Shown here: one piece after another, positions 23,984 through 31,691 of the stretch
How the letters are laid out: each line of letters begins with the position of its first letter
Position numbering within the stretch: the first letter of the stretch is position 1
Source of the DNA: Ruminococcus sp.
GTDB lineage: Bacteria; Bacillota; Clostridia; Oscillospirales; Ruminococcaceae
Direction of reading: 5' to 3'
DNA length: 60,599 bases
Assembly (NCBI GenBank): GCA_017470535.1
Contig: JAFUYP010000011.1
Span: 1 to 60,599, forward strand
The notes under the pieces: generated by a model
What the model saw: only the letters and a program-made list of their open reading frames with translations
What the model was told of the DNA's origin: nothing
Database searches by the model: none
Translations under genes and position numbers: made by a program

Positions 23984-24676
23984 ATGGTAGTATTAAAAGG
24001 TAAATCAAGCAGTCAGCAAAAGCTGGGTGGCTATATCAAGTTTTATCACCGTGATGTTTTTGAGCCGCTGCTTGAACACAGGGACGATACGATAGGCGAG
24101 TATGAGCGCTTTGCAAGAGCAAGGGACACTGCTGCTGAGGAGCTCGAGCTTCTGCATGATATTGCAGCCAAGCGTGCAGGTACATATGCCGCAGAGATAT
24201 TTGAGATACAGCGAATGATGGTCGAGGACGGCGATTATTCATCTATCGTCGGAAGCCTTATAAAGAGCCAGCAATGCTCCGCTGAGTTTGCGGTAAAATG
24301 CGCTGCAAAGATATTTGCAGATCTTTTGAGATTTTCGGGCAGCGACTATATGGCAAAACGCTCCGAGGACGTTTTCTTTACCGCTGACAGGATAATAAGA
24401 AAGCTCGCAGGCGTTGAAAAGCGTCTTGCACAGTACGGTGACAGAATGGTAATTCTTTGTGCGGATACTATGTCATCATCTGATGTACTGCTTATGCAGA
24501 GCCCGTTTCTGTGTGCGCTGGCATTTAAAAAGGATACTGAGTTCTCGCATTGTGAGCTGCTTGCAGACAAGCTGGGTATCCCTGTCATATCTGCGCTCGG
24601 TGATGATCTGGAATTCAAGTACGACGGTCACAAGGCAAAGCTCGACTGTAAAAAAGGTATACTTTCTATAAACTGA
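23984..24676 (+). CDS. Stand-alone PTS enzyme I N-terminal-like protein
   Basis: 230 residues. The helical part (YERFARARDTAAEELELL, AEIFEIQRMMVEDGDY, DYMAKRSEDVFFTADRIIRKLAG) follows the HPr-binding domain of enzyme I. The C-terminal half follows the swivelling phosphohistidine domain, with TEFSHCELLADKLGIPVI matching GGxTSHxAIxARxxGIPxV, so the His that is phosphorylated in enzyme I is retained. The whole C-terminal PEP-binding barrel is absent, so it cannot take phosphate from PEP by itself. Start ATG 23984 (AAAGGCGGTGA). It is a single-gene unit with a strong promoter and terminator; sipL follows. Confidence 0.75.
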   Translation: MVVLKGKSSSQQKLGGYIKFYHRDVFEPLLEHRDDTIGEYERFARARDTAAEELELLHDIAAKRAGTYAAEIFEIQRMMVEDGDYSSIVGSLIKSQQCSAEFAVKCAAKIFADLLRFSGSDYMAKRSEDVFFTADRIIRKLAGVEKRLAQYGDRMVILCADTMSSSDVLLMQSPFLCALAFKKDTEFSHCELLADKLGIPVISALGDDLEFKYDGHKAKLDCKKGILSIN

Positions 24677-24689
24677 TGTGCTTTCATGA

Positions 24690-24713
24690 GCCGCCCCACG
24701 GGGCGGCTTTTTT
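24690..24713 (+). terminator. Terminator after the enzyme I-like gene
   Basis: GCCGCCC / GGGCGGC stem followed by TTTTTT. Confidence 0.9.
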
Positions 24714-24728
24714 ATGCAAAGAAAAAAG

Positions 24729-24757
24729 TCATAACCATAAGCTCCTGTGCATATAAT
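24729..24757 (+). promoter_or_regulatory. Candidate sigma-E (mother-cell) promoter of sipL-spoIVA
   Basis: TCATAA (24729-24734), about 15 nt, then CATATAAT (24750-24757), close to the sigma-E pattern (ATA-type -35, CATAnnnT -10). It fits mother-cell expression of sipL and spoIVA in spore formers. No sigma-A -35 accompanies the TATAAT. Confidence 0.45.
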
Positions 24758-24816
24758 CAACTTAGAAACAATCAGCAAATGCTGAAATTTCAAAAATGTG
24801 CTGGGAGGAAAACAAA

Positions 24817-26370
24817 ATGCAATCAATTGAACTTAAACAAAGCAGGGTGAGCTTTGTCTGCCCCGAGGACCTTTTTGACGAAACGGTCGAGCAGTCGGTC
24901 GAAAAGGATTTTGTGCTGCCCGACTACTGCCCGGATATTTTCAGGATTCTTAAATGCAGGCTGCTGCCGAGGGTCATGTCGCATACACTCAACGGCAGAA
25001 AGCTCTCCTTTGAGATGTCTGTGATGCTCAAGATTCTTTACGAGAGCGAGGGCAGCGACAGACCGGGGTATATCGAGCAGAAGCTGCACTATTCAAAATC
25101 AGTCGAGCTGCCCGAGGACGCTTCCGGCTGCGAGATAAGGCTCACTCCTGTCTGTGAGCATATAAACTGCCGTGTTGTCAACAAGCGCAGATGCGATGTC
25201 AGGGGTAATGTAAACATAAAAGTTGGTATCAGAAAGAATACACAAAAGAGCTTTCTTTCATCATGCACCGGCTGCTGCACAGAGCTTAAACGCAAGACTG
25301 TGACATACCCCGCAATAAGGGTATGCTCTGACAAGCGCCTGACTATCGTGGAGGAATTTGAGCTTGGCAGCGATAAGCCTGTACCGGGCGCTGTTATAAG
25401 AAGCGAGTGTGTCATCATCAAAGGCTCGACAGGTCTTATCAAAGGCAAAGTTGTTGTCAAGGGTGATGCCGAGGTGTGTATGCTTTATACAGGTGAGAGC
25501 GATGATAAAAGCGTTTGTGAAACTATGCGCTTTACGATACCTTTTTCGCAGGTGGTCGATGTGCCTGATGTAGATGACAGCTTTGAATGCAGTGCTGATG
25601 TGAGCTGCCTCAGCTGCGAGATAATGCCAAAGGGCGATAACTCACGCACTCTTGAATGTGAGATAGTCGCACTTGTCAGCATAACGGCGGTAAAGTCTGA
25701 AAGCTGCGAGGCGATAGAGGACGCATACTCCACAAAGTATGAAACACAGCTTGCAAAAAGTCAGGTCATCATCGACTCTACACCCAAAATGATAGGTATA
25801 ACTTTGTCTAAAAGCTGTACTGTATCCTCCGGCGATGAAAAGATAGGCAGGGTGTATGACGCATGGTGCGAGCTCAGCGGCGTGTCTGCAAGATATGACG
25901 ACAGCAAAAACAGCTATAACATTTCAGGCAATGCACGCTTCTGTCTTTTTGGTGTCAGCGAGGGCGGTAAGCTCATTTATACAGAGCAGGAGGAGCCTTT
26001 CGAGCAGCCGCTCGGTGATGAGTACTGTGCAACATCGGACAGCAGGCTCAGTGTCAGGGCAGATATAAGGAGCGTATCATATGTTCTTAAAGACGAGATG
26101 AACGCTGAGCTTACAGCGCAGATACTTCTGAGCGGTCAGCTTACAGAAAGGCTTTGCTGTGAGCTGGTAGACGAGATAACAGTCGATACAACAAAGCTGC
26201 GTGTCAAGGAGCAAAGCTGTGCTGTAAAGCTCTGCCGCTGTGATGATAAAACAGATATATGGGAGCTTGCCAAAAAATACGGCACATCAGCAAAAGCGAT
26301 AGAGCTTGAAAACGAGCTTGCAGACGGTACAGCAGCAAGCGGCAGTATGCTCCTGATACCGATAGTTTAG
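24817..26370 (+). CDS. sipL: SipL-type spore protein (DUF3794 repeats plus LysM)
   Basis: 517 residues. An N-terminal LPDYCPDIFRILKC region and successive DUF3794-type beta repeats (for example around residues 30-130, 180-260 and 310-420) end in a C-terminal LysM-like domain (DIWELAKKYGTSAKAIELEN). In Clostridioides difficile SipL binds SpoIVA through its LysM domain and attaches the coat to the forespore. Its position directly before spoIVA (16-nt gap) supports the call. Start ATG 24817 with GGGAGGAAA. The likely mother-cell promoter is at 24729-24757. Confidence 0.88.
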   Translation: MQSIELKQSRVSFVCPEDLFDETVEQSVEKDFVLPDYCPDIFRILKCRLLPRVMSHTLNGRKLSFEMSVMLKILYESEGSDRPGYIEQKLHYSKSVELPEDASGCEIRLTPVCEHINCRVVNKRRCDVRGNVNIKVGIRKNTQKSFLSSCTGCCTELKRKTVTYPAIRVCSDKRLTIVEEFELGSDKPVPGAVIRSECVIIKGSTGLIKGKVVVKGDAEVCMLYTGESDDKSVCETMRFTIPFSQVVDVPDVDDSFECSADVSCLSCEIMPKGDNSRTLECEIVALVSITAVKSESCEAIEDAYSTKYETQLAKSQVIIDSTPKMIGITLSKSCTVSSGDEKIGRVYDAWCELSGVSARYDDSKNSYNISGNARFCLFGVSEGGKLIYTEQEEPFEQPLGDEYCATSDSRLSVRADIRSVSYVLKDEMNAELTAQILLSGQLTERLCCELVDEITVDTTKLRVKEQSCAVKLCRCDDKTDIWELAKKYGTSAKAIELENELADGTAASGSMLLIPIV

Positions 26371-26386
26371 GAAAGGGGAGGATAGA

Positions 26387-27859
26387 ATGAGCGATCTTTA
26401 CACAGACATTGCAAAAAGAACGGACGGCAGCATCTACATAGGTGTGGTAGGTCCTGTCAGGACAGGTAAGTCTACATTTATAAAGCGTTTTATGGAAACA
26501 GTCGTTATACCGAATATAGATTCAGACTATATGAAGGACAGGACGATAGATGAGCTTCCTCAGTCGGCTGGCGGCAAGACGATAATGACGACAGAGCCTA
26601 AGTTTATCCCCGAGGAGGCAGTGAGCGTCACTCTCGGCGAAGGCGTAGCTATGAATGTGCGTATGATAGACTGTGTGGGGTATATAATCCCGTCAGCTAT
26701 CGGCTATATAGAAAACGAAGCCCCGAGAATGGTCAACACACCGTGGTTTGACGATGAAGTGCCCTTCAATATGGCAGCAGAGGTAGGAACTCAGAAGGTC
26801 ATTACCGAACACTCAACAGTCGGACTTGTTATAACGACAGACGGTTCGATAACAGACCTTCCCCGTGATGAGTACGAGGAGTGCGAGGAAAGGATAATTA
26901 GTGAGCTAAAAGATCTTTCAAAGCCATTTGCAGTGGTACTCAATACCCTTGACCCGACATCCGAAGAAACGATAGCTCTCGCACAGCGCCTTAGTGAAAA
27001 ATATGATAAGACGGTAATACCGCTAAGCGTTGCAGACCTTGACGAGCAGGACGTATCCCGCATACTTACAGAGCTTTTGTATTCATTCCCGGTAAGGGAG
27101 ATAAACATAGAGATGCCCACCTGGATAAACGCTCTTGATAATGAACACTGGCTGAGAAAAGAGATATTTGACAGCATAAGAAGCTGTGCGCAGGGTGTAG
27201 GCTCACTCAGGGAGATAGGAGCTTTTGCTGGCAAGCTCTGCGACTGTGAGCATATAACGGAGAGCTTTTTAAAGTCTACCGACCTTGCGACAGGTACTGC
27301 AACAGTTACGGCTCGTATGCCCGACAAGCTGTTTTTTAAGATAATCGGCGAAAGCACAGGTCTTGAAATAGAAAACGAGAGCGACCTTATGCCGCAGATA
27401 CTTTCGCTTGTCAGCTTCAAGAAAAGATTTGAGCGCTTTTCGTCAGCACTTGAAGAGGCTCAGGAGGGCGGCTATGGGATAGTTATGCCGCTTGTGAATG
27501 AGTTAAGGCTCGAACAGCCCGAGATTATCAAGCAGGGCGGCAAGTACGGCGTCAAGCTCAAAGCCAGCGCCCCGGCTATACATATCATGAAAACAACAGT
27601 CAACGCAGAGGTAGCACCGATAGTCGGCTCGCAGAAGCAATCGCAGGAGCTTGCTGTCACGATGAAGAGCGACTATGATGACGACCCGGATAAGATATGG
27701 CAGTCAAATATTCTCGGCAAGAGCCTGCATGAGCTTGTGAATGAGGGGCTTGTCAACAAGATGAACACTCTCCCTCCCGATGCAAGAAAGAAGCTCAGAG
27801 AAACTGTCGAGCGCATGATAAACGAAGGCTGCTCGGGGCTTATATGCTTTATACTGTAA
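26387..27859 (+). CDS. spoIVA: Stage IV sporulation protein A, spore-coat morphogenetic ATPase
   Basis: 490 residues, the normal length (about 492 in Bacillus). The Walker A GPVRTGKSTF lies at residues 22-31, and the family-specific MYDxIxxRxxG-like start reads LYTDIAKRTDGSIYIGVVG. SpoIVA polymerises with ATP hydrolysis on the outer forespore membrane as the base of the coat. AAAGGGGAGG precedes ATG 26387. With sipL this is the clearest sign that the organism sporulates. Confidence 0.96.
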   Translation: MSDLYTDIAKRTDGSIYIGVVGPVRTGKSTFIKRFMETVVIPNIDSDYMKDRTIDELPQSAGGKTIMTTEPKFIPEEAVSVTLGEGVAMNVRMIDCVGYIIPSAIGYIENEAPRMVNTPWFDDEVPFNMAAEVGTQKVITEHSTVGLVITTDGSITDLPRDEYEECEERIISELKDLSKPFAVVLNTLDPTSEETIALAQRLSEKYDKTVIPLSVADLDEQDVSRILTELLYSFPVREINIEMPTWINALDNEHWLRKEIFDSIRSCAQGVGSLREIGAFAGKLCDCEHITESFLKSTDLATGTATVTARMPDKLFFKIIGESTGLEIENESDLMPQILSLVSFKKRFERFSSALEEAQEGGYGIVMPLVNELRLEQPEIIKQGGKYGVKLKASAPAIHIMKTTVNAEVAPIVGSQKQSQELAVTMKSDYDDDPDKIWQSNILGKSLHELVNEGLVNKMNTLPPDARKKLRETVERMINEGCSGLICFIL

Positions 27860-27866
27860 ATGAAAG

Positions 27867-27890
27867 CGTCCGCATTTTGCGGACGTTTTT
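27867..27890 (+). terminator. Terminator of sipL-spoIVA
   Basis: CGTCCGCA / TGCGGACG 8-bp stem with TTT loop and TTTTT tail. Confidence 0.9.
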
Positions 27891-28001
27891 GTGATATATG
27901 CCTTTACAAAACCAGCTTTTTATGCTATACTATTGTTTACAAACTATTCATAACTTTCTGTATAGTTTTTCCCAATACATAAGTGAAAGGGGGAGTGCAG
28001 T

Positions 28002-28526
28002 TTGGATAATTACAAAGAGCTCTTTGACAATATCTACTCATCAACTAAACAAAGCGTGTACAAATACATCACCGCACACTGCTATGATCTGAGTGATATT
28101 GATGACATTTATCAGAATACATACTTATCCGTTTTTGATGCTTTGCAAAAGCGTGACGCTCCGCCTGAAAATGAAACAGCGTTCTGTATACTTATAGCTA
28201 AGCGTGAGCTTTTTAAGTATTATGGTCTTATCAGGCGGCTGACTGCGGCTTTTGGCAGTATAAAGCGCATAGATGCAGATGACTACGAGCAGGACGCTGA
28301 CAGCTTTGATCTTGAAGATTCTGTTGCAAATAAAGAGCTTGCATCACAGATAACTGACTTCCTCGGACAAAGAGATCTTAAAACACAGAAGATATTCTTT
28401 ATGTACTATACGAGCGGTTATCAGATAAGCGAGATTGCAGCTCTTCTTGATATGAGCGAGAGCAAGGTCAAGTCCCGGCTGTACGGAACGCTTGCAAGGA
28501 TCAGACGGATTTACAGAAAGGAATGA
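28002..28526 (+). CDS. RNA polymerase sigma factor, ECF type
   Basis: 174 residues from TTG 28002 with a strong GAAAGGGGGAG site. Region 2 (YKYITAHCYDLSDIDDIYQNTYLSVFDAL) and region 4 (QKIFFMYYTSGYQISEIAALLDMSESKVKSRLYGTLARIR) are both present, with a variable linker. It overlaps by 4 nt the start region of a membrane protein of anti-sigma layout. The two-gene unit implies control of a surface or envelope regulon, possibly including itself; no matching second promoter was identified. Confidence 0.9.
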   Translation: MDNYKELFDNIYSSTKQSVYKYITAHCYDLSDIDDIYQNTYLSVFDALQKRDAPPENETAFCILIAKRELFKYYGLIRRLTAAFGSIKRIDADDYEQDADSFDLEDSVANKELASQITDFLGQRDLKTQKIFFMYYTSGYQISEIAALLDMSESKVKSRLYGTLARIRRIYRKE

Positions 28527-28531
28527 TACGA

Positions 28532-29593
28532 ATGAAAGAGAAAGACTTTTTAAAACAGACGATAGAAAACGCATACCCGACCGAGGCACCCGACCTTGAT
28601 GCAAACGAGGTGCTCAGCCGCAGCACGACGGCAAGAGTAAAAAGCCGTGGCTTTGCCGGTGTGATAGCTGTACTTGCCGCACTTGCAGTAACGGTGGGCG
28701 CTGTGGCGGTGTTCAGTAATAACAAGGAACTTGAAACGTCTGACAGCGAGATCAAAGCTGTAACAAGCTCTGCATCGACAACGACAGCTTCAAAGACTAT
28801 AACACAAACCCCGGTCTTAGCGGCAAGTGACTCACAAAAAGCCGAAACGACGACAACAACAAAGGCAAGTGCTGCAAAGACCACATCAAAGCAGTCAAGT
28901 ATTAAAACGGTAAAGGCGGAGAAAAAAGTAAATGCTCAAAAGAAGACCACTGCGACCGTAAGTGAAAGAGAGGTTGAGGAAACTTCTGTTACAACAGTAC
29001 CTGTCGGCAGTATCAGCAGCGACCAGGCGGTAGATATAGCACTGGACGATTCGGGGCTTACAATGGATAAAGTCACAGGCATAGAATATGATACCGATAA
29101 TGAAAACGGCAGAGATGTTTTCGAGGTCGAGTTGACAACTGCTAATGCTAAGTATGAGTACAAGATAGATATTGTTACCGGTGAGATAGTGGATAGAGAT
29201 ACAGAGCAAAAGAAAGTAACTTCCACAACTGCCAAAACTGTCACAACAACAGCTGCCGCTGAGCCTGATAAAAAATATATAAGCGCAGACAAAGCCCGTG
29301 AAGCAGCACTTAAAATTATAGGTATCAGTGAAAAGGATGCACATGATATAGAGTGTGAGTCTGATACGGACGGTGGAAAGAAAGTATATGAGGTCGATAT
29401 TGATGTACTAAAAGGTGACACACTTACGGAATATGATATAAAGATAGATGCACTCTCAGGAGAAGTCATAAGCTCGGAAACTGAAACAAGTTCTGTAAGC
29501 GCAGATGAAGATAATGACGACGATGATGACTTTGATGATGACGACGATGATGACTTTGATGATGATGACGATGACGATGTAGACGATGACTGA
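28532..29593 (+). CDS. Membrane protein with two PepSY-like domains, likely anti-sigma partner
   Basis: 353 residues. A short cytoplasmic N terminus (residues 1-40) precedes one membrane helix (GFAGVIAVLAALAVTVGAVAVF). A long Thr/Ser/Lys-rich stretch leads to two PepSY-like domains (about residues 155-220 and 240-320: SDQAVDIALDDSG then EVELTTANAKYEYKIDIVTGEI, and KAREAALKIIGISEKDA then EYDIKIDALSGEV). The protein ends in a tail of about 40 residues made almost only of Asp. Single-pass layout after an ECF sigma gene suggests an anti-sigma factor. ATG 28532 is chosen over 28523 because AAAGGA fits it. Confidence 0.75.
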   Translation: MKEKDFLKQTIENAYPTEAPDLDANEVLSRSTTARVKSRGFAGVIAVLAALAVTVGAVAVFSNNKELETSDSEIKAVTSSASTTTASKTITQTPVLAASDSQKAETTTTTKASAAKTTSKQSSIKTVKAEKKVNAQKKTTATVSEREVEETSVTTVPVGSISSDQAVDIALDDSGLTMDKVTGIEYDTDNENGRDVFEVELTTANAKYEYKIDIVTGEIVDRDTEQKKVTSTTAKTVTTTAAAEPDKKYISADKAREAALKIIGISEKDAHDIECESDTDGGKKVYEVDIDVLKGDTLTEYDIKIDALSGEVISSETETSSVSADEDNDDDDDFDDDDDDDFDDDDDDDVDDD

Positions 29594-29627
29594 ATAATAA
29601 AAAGCTGAAAAAACCCCTCTTTGAAAG

Positions 29628-29678
29628 TTTATGCTCTTGTTGACATTTTTATAAAATGTGTTATAATAAGAGCATAAA
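29628..29678 (+). promoter_or_regulatory. Promoter framed by an 11-bp inverted repeat, MutS-like gene
   Basis: TTTATGCTCTT (29628-29638) and AAGAGCATAAA (29668-29678) are perfect inverted copies. Between them lie TTGACA (29640-29645), 16 nt and TATAAT (29662-29667), so the arms flank the -35 and -10 almost exactly. Confidence 0.7.
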
Positions 29679-29699
29679 GCGATCAAGGAGGGGATAATT

Positions 29700-31412
29700 A
29701 TTAAACGACCTGATACAAGTTTTGAAAAAGCACCTGCGATAGACCTTCTCTACCCTTCGCCGCAAAAGCGTGAGCTGTTGAGAAAACGCCGCAGCAGGAT
29801 AGGTGAGCAGACAGATCAGCTTATAAGTGATCTTATGCTTGATACGCTTGCAAAGCTCATCTGCAATTCAAATGCCTACAAAATGCAGCAGATACTTACC
29901 GAGCTTTGCGATGATGAGGAAACTATAAATTACCGCCTTGATATAATAGATGATCTTGTTAATATGCCCGAGCTTGTCGATATGCTCAAAAAGATAGTGC
30001 GCATAATGATAGACAATGACAAGGGGAATATATATAATATCCTGACACCCGATTCGTTCACAACACTTGATTCGGCGGTGAGGGCGTTTGAAGCTTATAT
30101 ACAGTGTATTGAGTATATGCATGAGTTTCATGAGCGCAAGGGGGAAAAAGCTGCATCTGCAGGCGTTAAGAAGATGCTTGATTTCTTTGAGCGGTGTTAT
30201 AACGACAAGCATTATAAGTCGCTGTGTAAGGACGTAACGGAGCTTAAAGATAAGATAAAGGGCAGGATAAAAAGCATAGTGGTAGCTATCAATCTTGACG
30301 AGGCGCTTGTCCCTGTGTCAGCAGGCATAGTAGAGCTTTGTGACAAGGAGTACACCACCAAGCCTACCGTGCTTGACAGGATAATCTACCACGGTGCTAA
30401 ATTTGGTGATAAGAATGTCATGGGCTCGCTCAAACAGCGGTATGTATATGAGGGCAATGACAAAAACAGCAAGGACAGGATAGTAAATCCGTCCGAGAAG
30501 GCACTTTTTGAGGAACTTGACTTCATCACGAAGAAATATGTCGAGCTTGTAGATTCTGCGCTTGATGATTATAAGGCGATAGGCTTCAAGGACGTGTATT
30601 CGATCGAGTACCAGCTCGATTACTATACTGGTATCATAGCACTTATAAAGAACGCACGCTCAAAGGGTCTTGATATGTGCAGACCTAAACTGCTCCATGC
30701 CGGTGAGCGCCGTGCGGTGATAAAAGGGCTGTATGATCCGATATATTTCAGTGAGGCATCTATATATAATCTTTCCCACAAGCAAAAGCGTGAGGTCGTG
30801 ACAAATGACATCACACTTGATAAAGACGGCGGATTCTATATCCTGACGGGGGCTAACAACGGCGGTAAAACGACCTTTGTAAGAGCTGTCGGGCTTTGCC
30901 AGCTAATGGCACAGGCAGGGCTGTATGTTCCGGCGAGCGAGTGCGAGCTGTCGCTTTGTGATATGGTTTATACGCAGTTCCCGAAGGAGGAGCAAAAGGG
31001 TATAGACGCTTCACGCTTCACCACCGAGATCAAAGAGTTTAAAGCGATCTCAGATGTTATCACCAATCACAGCCTTTTGCTCATGAACGAATCTATCCAG
31101 AGCACCACACCGAAGGAGTGTGTTGATATAGCGGTATCGCTTGTACATATATTTGCCACACTGGGCGTCAGGGGAGTATTTGCCACACACCTTGTCGATA
31201 TAGCACCAAAAGCCTTAAAGCTCAATACAGACCCTGATCTTAACACTAAGATAGAGAGCATAACTGTAAACATAGACCAGTCTACCGGTGAGCGGCTTTA
31301 TAAGATAACCAAAGGTCTGCCGGGCGACATAAGCTATGCAAGCGCTATATTTGAGCAGTTCGGACTTGACTTTGATTCTCTTAAAGAAAAAGCCAGAAAG
31401 ATGAATCAATAA
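29700..31412 (+). CDS. MutS-family ATPase without mismatch-recognition domain; ATT start
   Basis: 570 residues. The C-terminal ATPase is clear: GANNGGKTT Walker A (about residue 385), LLLMNESIQST Walker B and FATHLVDI. The middle is the helical MutS core; the N-terminal mismatch-binding domains are missing. The coding frame continues upstream of the first TTG (29778) as KRPDTSFEKAPAIDLLYPSP, directly behind AAGGAGGGG (29685-29693). Only ATT at 29700 (or 29697) is placed to start there, and a stop at 29667-29669 closes the frame upstream. It is a single-gene unit; the function of this MutS-related group is unknown. Confidence 0.85.
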   Translation: MKRPDTSFEKAPAIDLLYPSPQKRELLRKRRSRIGEQTDQLISDLMLDTLAKLICNSNAYKMQQILTELCDDEETINYRLDIIDDLVNMPELVDMLKKIVRIMIDNDKGNIYNILTPDSFTTLDSAVRAFEAYIQCIEYMHEFHERKGEKAASAGVKKMLDFFERCYNDKHYKSLCKDVTELKDKIKGRIKSIVVAINLDEALVPVSAGIVELCDKEYTTKPTVLDRIIYHGAKFGDKNVMGSLKQRYVYEGNDKNSKDRIVNPSEKALFEELDFITKKYVELVDSALDDYKAIGFKDVYSIEYQLDYYTGIIALIKNARSKGLDMCRPKLLHAGERRAVIKGLYDPIYFSEASIYNLSHKQKREVVTNDITLDKDGGFYILTGANNGGKTTFVRAVGLCQLMAQAGLYVPASECELSLCDMVYTQFPKEEQKGIDASRFTTEIKEFKAISDVITNHSLLLMNESIQSTTPKECVDIAVSLVHIFATLGVRGVFATHLVDIAPKALKLNTDPDLNTKIESITVNIDQSTGERLYKITKGLPGDISYASAIFEQFGLDFDSLKEKARKMNQ

Positions 31413-31415
31413 AAC

Positions 31416-31470
31416 ACCGCCATGACTTGTGTACATCACACGGGGGTCATGGCGGTCATATTATTTTATT
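31416..31470 (+). terminator. Terminator of the MutS-like gene
   Basis: ACCGCCATGAC (31416-31426) pairs perfectly with GTCATGGCGGT (31446-31456); the long loop holds an inner TGTG/CACA stem. The tail CATATTATTTT is moderately T-rich. Confidence 0.8.
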
Positions 31471-31480
31471 CTTATCTTTT

Positions 31481-31690
31481 TTACTTTTGTGTAGGCGCTG
31501 TATCGCTCCCGAGATATTTTGTGATCTGTAAAGTGTTATCACTTAACACAAGGTATTTGCAGCTGCCCGAGGTAAATGTATCTTCTGCGGCAGCGGTTAT
31601 GTTCCTGCTTATACAAAAGCTCTCAGATGATGCTCCAACGCTGAGTATCATACCAAGAGCTATCGCAGCCGTAATGACTTTTTTTATCAT
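31481..31690 (-). pseudogene. Truncated BspA-type secreted protein, signal peptide plus first strand
   Basis: 69 codons from ATG 31690 (GGGAC upstream). A signal peptide (MIKKVITAAIALGMILSVGA) is followed by SGSCKYLVLSDNTLQITKYLG, which is exactly the lead-in strand of the leucine-rich-repeat proteins at 20646 and 55764 (YKYSLLKDGTAKIVKYKG). It then stops with no repeats. The ATG is 1 nt after the stop of the GGDEF gene, so it is coupled to it. It could be a relic or a deliberately short secreted protein. Confidence 0.6.
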
Positions 31691-31691
31691 G

